Part shown: positions 1 to 5,474 of the stretch, in pieces | How the letters are laid out: the number at the start of each line of letters is the position of its first letter | Position numbering within the stretch: the first letter of the stretch is position 1 | The notes under the pieces: generated by a model | Seen by the model: only the letters and a program-made list of their open reading frames with translations | What the model was told of the DNA's origin: nothing | The model's database searches: none | Program-made: the position numbers and the translations under genes | Assembly: GCA_008501545.1 (NCBI GenBank) | Contig: QQUM01000407.1 | Span: 1 to 7,653, forward strand | Length of the DNA stretch: 7,653 nucleotides | Source: Calditrichota bacterium | Lineage (GTDB): Bacteria; Zhuqueibacterota; Zhuqueibacteria; Zhuqueibacterales; Geothermadaptataceae | Direction: 5' to 3'

Positions 1-1572
1 AGGAATGTCGCGGGAGCCGTCACCGCCAGCCCCGCATTCGGTCCGAGCACGGCCATGTGCAGGAGCAGGATCTATCTTGTCACAACGCTGGCAGACCAGA
101 AATCAGTTGATGTAGAAATCGCTGGCCTGCCTGCATATGAACAAGAAAATACGAATGTCGTGCAAATCGTGCTCCCGTCGACTGAAGTTGAGCATGTATT
201 ACCGACTGATGATGCAATTCCGACAAATACTGAACAGAACGGCGTTACGAGATCCGAAAGTGACGAAACGACTGGGATAGCAGATCCTATCCCGAGAATT
301 TCATCTGAAAGAACTGAATTTTCGGTTCAGGACACCGCTATGGAAAACGAGCCTGTTGATGAAATTAAAAAGGCCGTTCCTGAAATTCCATTGCAGAAAA
401 TCAATGAGCAGCCACCAACTGATCCGGTTAAACCAGTGGACGATGAATCCGGTGTAGCAACCAGGGCAGCGGATAGAGAAATCCGGGATGAGCGCCTGGT
501 TGTGCAAAAAACACCTCAGAATGTGTCCGCGGGAAAAACATTTGAACGCACGACAACCACTGATGTAAAGCAGGAAACAGTGGTAAAATTAACAGATTCT
601 ATCCAGGTTGAGAGTGAAAATGAAACGGCTGAATTGCACACAGCTAAGCGCTTCGCTATACAGCAAACGCAGGGTGATGATGTACATAAAAAAGCCGAAT
701 TACCCCAGTTGCTTAACGTGCGTATTCTAAAAATAAAAACTGATGAGCCACAAAAAATTAACCAGCACGCCTGGTATAAAACGGAAAATATTCAACTGCC
801 GGAAAGGAGCGAAGTGCACCAGACCCAGGCAGGCCTGCTGTTAAATAAAACGACCTTGGCCTGGCAGCAGGCACTGAATGAATCCCTGCAAAATCAAAAT
901 GGTTTCGGAACACCGCAGGAGAATAAAAATGGGCAGGAACACCTGAACCTGGTAAAAAAGGCCGTCGAGAAGTACACCGACGGTGAAGCGAATACGAGCC
1001 AAAATTCGGCAGCGACGCCAACAAAACAAGTCGATTCTGAAAACATCAGCCGGGATCAAATCTTTGCTGCAAGCAAAACCGATATTAAAGTGGAGACTTC
1101 ACATCTTCTCAAACCAAATCAGGTGGCAAAACAGGGCATGACGAGCCAGTTGGAAAGGGTGCAAAGTTTTGAGGCAATTCGCAGTCAGATTGCTGCCGCG
1201 GTCCGCAATGGCGAATCGGAAATCCACATTCAGCTAAAACCGGAAAATCTTGGCGCCATGCGCCTGATGATGACACTGAAGGACGGGCTGCTCAATGCCA
1301 ATTTTCTTGTCGAATCCAATGAAGTAAAAACTTTGCTGGAAAAAAATATGAACTCGCTTCGGGAAACGCTTGCGGAACGAGGAATTAAAGCCCAGAGCGT
1401 TGAAATCCAGGCACAGCAACACGTTGTGCAATCAAACCGCACTGAGAACCAGGAACAGCGGGCACCGCGGGATGCCCCGGAGGACCGGCGAGATCCCCAA
1501 GATAATCAACAGCGAAAGCAACAACGCAACCGCGATGAATCGCGGCAAAAACGCTTTGATCAATATTTATAA
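1..1572 (+). CDS. fliK: Flagellar hook-length control protein FliK, 5' end outside window
   Basis: FliK is secreted during hook assembly, measures hook length and switches the export gate from hook to filament substrates. The reading frame is open from base 1 to the TAA at 1570-1572, so the true start probably lies upstream. The first ATG, at 55, has no convincing ribosome binding site and would give 505 residues. Counting from that ATG, residues about 370-452 form the conserved C-terminal hook-control domain (Flg_hook family): FEAIRSQIAAAV, then the hallmark HIQLKPENLGAMRL, then VKTLLEKNMNSLRETLAERGI. Residues about 20-360 are hydrophilic, rich in E, T, Q, K and D and without visible domains, as expected of the variable ruler part. 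The last 45 residues are a charged R/Q/D/E tail. The only cysteine is residue 2. It is followed by flgD, the usual neighbour. The identification is firm from the C-terminal domain; the N-terminus is not settled. Confidence 0.9.
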   Translation, partial: RNVAGAVTASPAFGPSTAMCRSRIYLVTTLADQKSVDVEIAGLPAYEQENTNVVQIVLPSTEVEHVLPTDDAIPTNTEQNGVTRSESDETTGIADPIPRISSERTEFSVQDTAMENEPVDEIKKAVPEIPLQKINEQPPTDPVKPVDDESGVATRAADREIRDERLVVQKTPQNVSAGKTFERTTTTDVKQETVVKLTDSIQVESENETAELHTAKRFAIQQTQGDDVHKKAELPQLLNVRILKIKTDEPQKINQHAWYKTENIQLPERSEVHQTQAGLLLNKTTLAWQQALNESLQNQNGFGTPQENKNGQEHLNLVKKAVEKYTDGEANTSQNSAATPTKQVDSENISRDQIFAASKTDIKVETSHLLKPNQVAKQGMTSQLERVQSFEAIRSQIAAAVRNGESEIHIQLKPENLGAMRLMMTLKDGLLNANFLVESNEVKTLLEKNMNSLRETLAERGIKAQSVEIQAQQHVVQSNRTENQEQRAPRDAPEDRRDPQDNQQRKQQRNRDESRQKRFDQYL

Positions 1573-1658
1573 TTCATAACCCTGACAGGATTGAATTAAT
1601 CCAAATTTAAAGTCGTATTAAAAATCGAAAGAAAAAATGATAACACGAAATTCACTTG

Positions 1659-1739
1659 CGCTTTTACGTACGCTTATTCGTTTTCGTAATCGGTTTTTAA
1701 AAGGACGAGAACGAGAATACGAGTACGATTATGAGTGCG
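1659..1739. repeat. Long imperfect inverted repeat in the fliK-flgD spacer
   Basis: In the 189-base gap between fliK and flgD, the left arm at 1659-1687 is T/C/G-rich (blocks CGTAC, TTATTCG, TTTTCGT). The right arm at 1705-1739 is purine-rich and built from degenerate hexamers such as CGAGAA and CGAGTA. The reverse complement of the right arm matches the left arm in the blocks CGC, CGTAC, TATT, CGTT and TCGT with small gaps. The arms flank a T/A-rich centre, so an RNA copy would form a long interrupted hairpin ending about 20 bases before the flgD start. It could be an intergenic palindromic repeat, an mRNA stabiliser or a processing site. No U-tract follows, so a terminator is unlikely. Confidence 0.5.
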
Positions 1740-1749
1740 GGAAAAAAAG

Positions 1750-1756
1750 AAAGGAG
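1750..1756 (+). promoter_or_regulatory. Ribosome binding site that sets the flgD start
   Basis: AAAGGAG lies five bases before the ATG at 1762. This favours that ATG over the in-frame GTG at 1735, which lies inside the right arm of the inverted repeat and has no such site. Confidence 0.8.
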
Positions 1757-1761
1757 CACTT

Positions 1762-2445
1762 ATGAATGTCTCTGCAACCGGCGACATTTACTCGTCTGTG
1801 CAAAGTACTGAGGCGCTTTACGAAAATCCGAATCCGATGGATAAGGATACTTTTTTAAAGTTGCTCTTGGCACAGCTCGAATTTCAGGATCCTTTGCAAC
1901 CGATGGAGAATGAGCAATTTGTCGCACAGCTTGCACAGTTCAGTACGCTTGAACAAATGCAAAACATGAACAACAGCCTGCAGGAATCCATCGATTCGGA
2001 TTACCTGCTCAATCAGTCGCTGAATAATTCAATTGTCACGACGTTGATCGGCAAGGATGTTGTCGCCTTAACCAATGCATTCCAGGCCGATGGCAAAAAC
2101 TCGATGGAGTTGGCTTTTGAACCAGGCGAGGCACTGAAAGATGTGAAAGTGACGATCTACGACGCCAATGGCGCTGTGGTTAAAGAAATTTCACAGGGCG
2201 CGGCTGACGCAACATACAATGCTGTCAAATTTGATGTTTCCGATTTGTCGGCAGGATCTTACACATTTCAAGTGGAAGGTCTCAGTTTAAATGACGGCTC
2301 AGTTGTGAAACCGAATACCTACGTAAAAGGCATGATCAGTGGTGTAAGTTACGAAGCCGGCGAAGCCCGGTTGGTGCTGAATTCCACAATGCTGAGCCTT
2401 GGTGATGTAGCGCGTATTCTCAGCCGGGAGAATGATGCAGGGTGA
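1762..2445 (+). CDS. flgD: Flagellar hook assembly scaffold (hook cap) FlgD
   Basis: FlgD sits at the tip of the growing hook as a temporary cap and directs polymerisation of FlgE. The 227-residue protein has the typical FlgD N-terminus at residues 26-66: MDKDTFLKLLLAQLEFQDP, then PMENEQFVAQLAQFSTLEQM. Residues about 95-175 form the Ig-like core with VKVTIYDANGAVVKEI and AGSYTFQVEG. The C-terminal part (about 185-220) has YVKGMISGVSYEAG followed by LSLGDVARIL, typical of the family's Tudor-like region. The ATG at 1762 is chosen for its strong upstream AAAGGAG. There is no signal peptide, as expected for a substrate of the flagellar type III export system. It stops at TGA 2443-2445, ahead of a repeat-bearing spacer. 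Length and motifs are normal and the assignment is secure. Confidence 0.95.
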   Translation: MNVSATGDIYSSVQSTEALYENPNPMDKDTFLKLLLAQLEFQDPLQPMENEQFVAQLAQFSTLEQMQNMNNSLQESIDSDYLLNQSLNNSIVTTLIGKDVVALTNAFQADGKNSMELAFEPGEALKDVKVTIYDANGAVVKEISQGAADATYNAVKFDVSDLSAGSYTFQVEGLSLNDGSVVKPNTYVKGMISGVSYEAGEARLVLNSTMLSLGDVARILSRENDAG

Positions 2446-2461
2446 CGGTGCATGTGAAAGG

Positions 2462-2541
2462 AAGTGCCACGCACTTTGCGTTGAATGGTGTAGTGCATTT
2501 CGAAACTAAGTAGCCTCTTCGGGATGAAGTGCGTGGCACTT
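2462..2541. repeat. Perfect 15-bp inverted repeat with self-palindromic arms, REP/MITE-like
   Basis: AAGTGCCACGCACTT at 2462-2476 is the exact reverse complement of AAGTGCGTGGCACTT at 2527-2541. Each arm is also a hairpin by itself (AAGTGC, three-base loop, GCACTT). Both arms are followed by nearly the same tail, so GCACTTTGCGTTGAA at 2471-2485 recurs with one change at 2536-2550. The 50 bases between the arms carry another AGTGC at 2492-2496, a TTCGAA at 2499-2504 and a small hairpin CTTC/GAAG at 2517-2529. The element almost fills the 131-base gap between flgD and the next gene and contains no gene. It resembles a short non-autonomous palindromic element of the REP or MITE kind, which is an inference. 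As RNA it would give one long hairpin or two small ones. Confidence 0.7.
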
Positions 2542-2576
2542 TGCCTTGAAGATAAAGTAATTCACAGGACAAACAA

Positions 2577-2972
2577 ATGACTGCGAACCCAATCAACAAC
2601 AAAATCCCGGGAATACAACCACCGAATGGTGAGCGTGTTCAATCCGGAAAGTCTGTATCCGGAGCAGAAAAGGGCATAAGTTTTCAATCGCTGTTACAAA
2701 AAGCATTGAACAGCGAGGAGCCCTTAAAGTTCTCAAAACATGTGCAGGCCCGAATTGATCAACGGGGTATTTCCATGAATGCCATGCAGATGGACGCGCT
2801 GCAACAGGCAGTTGGTCTGGCTGCAGAAAAGGGAATCCGGGATTCTCTCGTCGTGGTGCAGGATGCAGCTTTTATTGTGAATGTTCCTTCGAAAACGGTC
2901 ATCACAGCGCTGAACCAGAATGAGATGCAGCAGCGCGTGTTTACCAATATCGATGGGGCTGTTTTTTCTTAA
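2577..2972 (+). CDS. Flagellar operon protein, TIGR02530-type, function unknown
   Basis: This 131-residue cytosolic-looking protein matches the small family placed between flgD and flgE in many non-enteric flagellar operons (TIGR02530-type flagellar operon protein). The first 40 residues are polar and probably disordered. The conserved domain covers about 49-131: LKFSKHVQARIDQRGI, then QMDALQQAVGLAAEKGIRDSLVVV, an FIVNVPSKTVITAL strand region, and the ending VFTNIDGAVF. There is no signal peptide, membrane segment or cysteine. The ATG at 2577 has AGGA at 2566-2569, seven bases upstream. Its place between the hook cap and hook genes suggests a part in hook assembly or export, but that is inference from context. 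I know of no established biochemical role. Family assignment is good, function open. Confidence 0.85.
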   Translation: MTANPINNKIPGIQPPNGERVQSGKSVSGAEKGISFQSLLQKALNSEEPLKFSKHVQARIDQRGISMNAMQMDALQQAVGLAAEKGIRDSLVVVQDAAFIVNVPSKTVITALNQNEMQQRVFTNIDGAVFS

Positions 2973-2978
2973 TTGATG

Positions 2979-3056
2979 CAAATGCGAATGAGCAGGACCT
3001 CTTGAGGGATGCTCGGCTGCTGAACGAACGACGCAGCCTGATTTCACTTGCATTTG
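2979..3056 (+). repeat. Nested inverted repeats upstream of flgE, possible three-way junction RNA
   Basis: An outer pair, CAAATGCGAATG at 2979-2990 with CACTTGCATTTG at 3045-3056, matches over 12 positions apart from one G-T wobble and one A-C mismatch. Inside are two adjacent hairpins: GAGCA 2990-2994 with TGCTC 3010-3014, topped by CCT/AGG, and GGCTGC 3015-3020 with GCAGCC 3033-3038. The first hairpin ends at 3014 and the second starts at 3015, so they could stack. The fold ends 23 bases before the flgE ribosome binding site and fills most of the 120-base gap. It does not match a riboswitch I recognise. A structured leader for flgE or an mRNA-processing element are both possible; this is inferred by hand pairing. 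Confidence 0.45.
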
Positions 3057-3079
3057 ATTTCAGGTGATCTTTCAACTTT

Positions 3080-3085
3080 GGAGGT
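3080..3085 (+). promoter_or_regulatory. Ribosome binding site that sets the flgE start
   Basis: GGAGGT lies seven bases before the ATG at 3093 and ten before the second ATG at 3096. It rules out the upstream in-frame TTG codon at 3048, which sits inside the right arm of the outer stem. The first ATG has the better spacing. Confidence 0.85.
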
Positions 3086-3092
3086 AACAACT

Positions 3093-5135
3093 ATGATGCG
3101 ATCACTGTTTGCCGGCGTATCCGGCTTGCGCAACCACCAATCTCGGATGGATGTGATCGGTAACAATATTGCAAATGTGAACACGGTTGGTTTTAAGTCC
3201 GGTCGTGTTAATTTTAAAGAAGTTATGGCGCTGACGATGACAGGTGCCGTACGGCCGACGGAAGACTACGGTGGTTCAAATCCGCGCCAAATCGGCCTGG
3301 GCATGTCTGTGTCCAGTATTGACACCATCTTTTCTCAGGGCAATCTGGAAAGCACAGGAAAATCCACGGATTTGGCCATCAATGGTGAAGGATTTTTTAT
3401 CATGCGCAACGGGAAATCTGAATACTTTACCCGTGCCGGTAATTTCGATTTTGATGCCCTGGGTCGTTTAATCGATCCTTCCAATGGCTGGATTGTACAG
3501 GGACGGATGGCGGACAACCATGGTGAAATCCCCAGCAGTTCGGTTGTTGAAGACATCGTTTTGCCGTTTGGGCAGAAAGTTCCTGCAAATGCCACATCCG
3601 AAGTCCAGTTCACAGGTAACCTTGATGCGACATCCGTGCCGGTAGGTACAATTCTCGATTCCAGTGTTTTGCAGGCAGTCGAAGAAGCTGGTGATGATAC
3701 ATCGATCGATGGGCTTTATGCCAAAGGCCAGGCTAACTCCCGTATAAGCGGTTTAATTAGTGGTGTAACAACATTTACAGTGAATGATGGTTCCACAACC
3801 CAGGTTTATACATGGGTAAATAATGATCCCGCGGCTGGTGATACGCTGTTTACATCTTTTGATGATCTCGTTCAGGAAATTAATAATGATTTTTCCGGCT
3901 CCATGTCGGCTGCTATTGACAGTTCCGGCGCCGTTGTTTTTACGGACACATCGGGAGCAGCACACACAATCACTTTGCAGAGCACAAATCCCACGTTGCA
4001 AACAGCATTTAACAGTGCGAGTGGCACAAGCATCGATAGCAGTTCCGGATTAACGGCAACAAGTGATGAATTTTCACATTTTGCCACCGGGAGCGAAGAA
4101 CTCGTGAAACTACGCAATTCGATAGGTGATTCCTTGGGATTGACGAATGGGGACACCATCGATATGAGTGCAAATGTTGGCAGTCTACCAAAAACAGGCT
4201 CGCTGGGAGTAACCAACGCAACCACGTTGGATGATCTCACTGCACAACTTGTGTCAACTTTTGGCATCGAAACTTTGCCCGGTGTTTCAATTGATTCGGA
4301 TGGTTCTATTTATGTGGAAGGCGATCCTGGTCTCGAAAAAGCGATCGACGCTGTGGTTATTCGTTCCACAGGAAATCCCGCGTTCAATACGACGATGAGT
4401 TTTACCACTGATCAAGAAGCGCAGGATGTGACCCATAGTGCCAGCACAACAATCTTTGATGCTCTCGGGGAAGAGCATATCGTTTCCCTGGAATTCAAGA
4501 AGACCAGTTTGCGAAACCAGTGGACATGGGCTGCAAGCACTGGTGGCAATGAAATTGTCTCCAGTGGAAGTAGCGGGGTTGTAACATTTAACGCTGATGG
4601 ATCACTCAATACATTTACTTTTGATAATGGTCTAAACACTTTGAAAATTGATCCGAACAATGGAGCGGGAATCCTTGATGTCGCATTAAATGTCGGAACC
4701 CTCGATGGCTTTGAAGGATTAACCCAGTTTGCCAGTGCTTCAACCGCGCTTGCCAGTGGGCAGAACGGCTACGGCAATGGCGACCTCAACAACATTTCCA
4801 TCGATCGAACCGGAAAAATTACCGGCAGTTTCACCAATGGCGTCACACAAACGCTGGCGCGCCTGGTGATGGCAACCTTTAATAATCCGTCCGGTTTGGA
4901 GCGTGTCGGTGACAATGCCTACAACACCACGGGCAACTCCGGTGACCCGATCATTGGTATGGCAGGTGAGTCTATTCGATCGGAAATTGCTCCGGGAAAC
5001 CTGGAAATGTCCAATGTTGATCTGGCGCAGGAATTCACCAATATGATCATCGCACAGCGGGGTTTTCAGGCAAACAGCCGGGTAATCACCACCAGCGATG
5101 AAATGCTTACAGAACTGGTGAACTTGAAACGGTAA
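3093..5135 (+). CDS. flgE: Flagellar hook protein FlgE, large form with inserted domains
   Basis: FlgE polymerises into the hook, the universal joint between rod and filament. It is 680 residues from the ATG at 3093, much longer than the roughly 400-residue enteric form. Residues 1-35 carry the rod/hook signature (SLFAGVSGLRNHQSRMDVIG, then NNIANVNTVGFKS). Residues 80-140 have GNLESTGKSTDLAINGEGFF. About 436-560 is the FlaE-type domain, with STTIFDALGEEHIVSLEF and QWTW. The C-terminus (about 625-680) has APGNLEMSNVDLAQEFTNMI and AQRGFQANSRVITTSDEML. Residues about 215-430 are extra, Thr/Ser/Asp-rich and beta-like, and appear to contain two related modules. There is no cysteine in the protein, so the spirochaete-type hook crosslink cannot form. 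There is no signal peptide; export is through the flagellar type III apparatus. It lies 120 bases after the TIGR02530-type gene. The identification is certain; insert boundaries are approximate. Confidence 0.97.
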   Translation: MMRSLFAGVSGLRNHQSRMDVIGNNIANVNTVGFKSGRVNFKEVMALTMTGAVRPTEDYGGSNPRQIGLGMSVSSIDTIFSQGNLESTGKSTDLAINGEGFFIMRNGKSEYFTRAGNFDFDALGRLIDPSNGWIVQGRMADNHGEIPSSSVVEDIVLPFGQKVPANATSEVQFTGNLDATSVPVGTILDSSVLQAVEEAGDDTSIDGLYAKGQANSRISGLISGVTTFTVNDGSTTQVYTWVNNDPAAGDTLFTSFDDLVQEINNDFSGSMSAAIDSSGAVVFTDTSGAAHTITLQSTNPTLQTAFNSASGTSIDSSSGLTATSDEFSHFATGSEELVKLRNSIGDSLGLTNGDTIDMSANVGSLPKTGSLGVTNATTLDDLTAQLVSTFGIETLPGVSIDSDGSIYVEGDPGLEKAIDAVVIRSTGNPAFNTTMSFTTDQEAQDVTHSASTTIFDALGEEHIVSLEFKKTSLRNQWTWAASTGGNEIVSSGSSGVVTFNADGSLNTFTFDNGLNTLKIDPNNGAGILDVALNVGTLDGFEGLTQFASASTALASGQNGYGNGDLNNISIDRTGKITGSFTNGVTQTLARLVMATFNNPSGLERVGDNAYNTTGNSGDPIIGMAGESIRSEIAPGNLEMSNVDLAQEFTNMIIAQRGFQANSRVITTSDEMLTELVNLKR

Positions 5136-5146
5136 TGAATAGGCTT

Positions 5147-5182
5147 GTGAACGTTTGAACGTGGGAATGTTTGAACGTTCAC
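5147..5182. repeat. Hairpin with 9-bp stem and embedded direct repeat, flgE-flbD spacer
   Basis: GTGAACGTT at 5147-5155 pairs perfectly with AACGTTCAC at 5174-5182 around an 18-base loop. Inside it, GTTTGAACGT occurs twice, at 5153-5162 and 5169-5178, sixteen bases apart. It starts eleven bases after the flgE stop. No T-run follows, so it does not look like an intrinsic terminator. A 3'-end stabiliser of flgE mRNA, a processing site or a dispersed intergenic repeat are all possible. Confidence 0.6.
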
Positions 5183-5183
5183 A

Positions 5184-5196
5184 CCACAAATAGTGG
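5184..5196. repeat. Small hairpin, second of three in the flgE-flbD spacer
   Basis: CCAC at 5184-5187 pairs with GTGG at 5193-5196 around the loop AAATA. A fifth A-T pair (5183 with 5197) would compete with the next hairpin. A stem this short could occur by chance; it is listed because it lies directly between two stronger hairpins. Confidence 0.3.
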
Positions 5197-5221
5197 TCGA
5201 TCAGCGGCGTCCCCTGATCGA
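5197..5221. repeat. 8-bp hairpin just upstream of flbD
   Basis: TCGATCAG at 5197-5204 pairs perfectly with CTGATCGA at 5214-5221 around the nine-base loop CGGCGTCCC, with two possible G-T wobbles extending the stem. It ends seven bases before the flbD ribosome binding site, so it could affect flbD translation or protect processed mRNA ends. No T-run follows. Confidence 0.55.
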
Positions 5222-5238
5222 TTGAAACGAGGCCAAAT

Positions 5239-5463
5239 GTGATCGAAGTAACACGATTTAATGGAACGAAATTTCACATCAACGCAGAGTTGGTTGAAAC
5301 AATTGAGGCGACGCCGGATACGATCGTCACTTTAACGACAAAATCCAAATACGTTGTGCGCGAGTCTGTGCAGGACGTAGTGCAGAAGATTTTTCGTTAT
5401 AAAAAACGCCTCAATGTGACAAATTTTGGGGAAGATCTGGACGATCTTTCTTTTAAAAACTGA
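5239..5463 (+). CDS. flbD: Flagellar protein FlbD (SwrD family)
   Basis: This 74-residue protein belongs to the small FlbD/SwrD family found between flgE and the stator genes. In Bacillus subtilis the homologue SwrD is reported to raise flagellar power, apparently through the stators. Seen here: MIEVTRFNGTKFHINAELVE at the start, then IEATPDTIVTLTTKSKYVVRES (family core, about 23-44), then a VVQKIFRYKK helix and an acidic end. There is no membrane segment. The start is GTG at 5239, preceded by GAGG at 5229-5232 with six bases of spacing. It stands directly before motA with an 11-base gap, in keeping with a stator-related role. Length and sequence are typical. It should not be confused with the Caulobacter transcription regulator also called FlbD. 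Confidence 0.92.
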   Translation: MIEVTRFNGTKFHINAELVETIEATPDTIVTLTTKSKYVVRESVQDVVQKIFRYKKRLNVTNFGEDLDDLSFKN

Positions 5464-5466
5464 GGT
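5461..5466 (+). promoter_or_regulatory. motA ribosome binding site overlapping the flbD stop
   Basis: TGAGGT contains the flbD stop codon TGA (5461-5463) and the GAGG that lies about eight bases before the motA ATG at 5475. The shared bases suggest coupled translation of flbD and motA. AAAGG at 5467-5471 is too near the ATG to be the main site. Confidence 0.65.
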
Positions 5467-5474
5467 AAAGGCAG

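Noticed and set aside
1370..1579. Open frame of 69 codons on the + strand at the end of fliK
   Set aside because: It overlaps the conserved C-terminal domain of FliK in another frame, has no family features and no ribosome binding site of note.
1591..1621. Possible sigma-70-like promoter, TTGAAT then TATTAA, upstream of flgD
   Set aside because: Spacing is 19 bases and both hexamers are poor in an A/T-rich stretch; nothing distinguishes it from chance.
2420..2602. 60-codon open frame on the - strand across the flgD-TIGR02530 spacer
   Set aside because: It runs through the inverted repeat and into both neighbouring genes, and its translation is cysteine-rich noise without recognisable motifs.
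2973..3092. c-di-GMP (GEMM) or other known riboswitch before flgE
   Set aside because: The expected conserved GEMM bases are absent and the fold is only a three-way junction found by eye.
3048..3092. Upstream extension of FlgE from the in-frame TTG at 3048
   Set aside because: FlgE proteins begin with M-(M)-RSLFAGVSGL, and GGAGGT places initiation at 3093; the extension would contain the ribosome binding site itself.
4740..5189. 149-codon open frame on the - strand opposite the end of flgE
   Set aside because: It lies opposite the highly conserved C-terminus of FlgE; the translation resembles nothing I know and is best seen as a shadow of codon bias.
5147..5221. Rho-independent terminator between flgE and flbD
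   Set aside because: None of the three hairpins is followed by a run of T, and the next flagellar gene follows directly with a good ribosome binding site.
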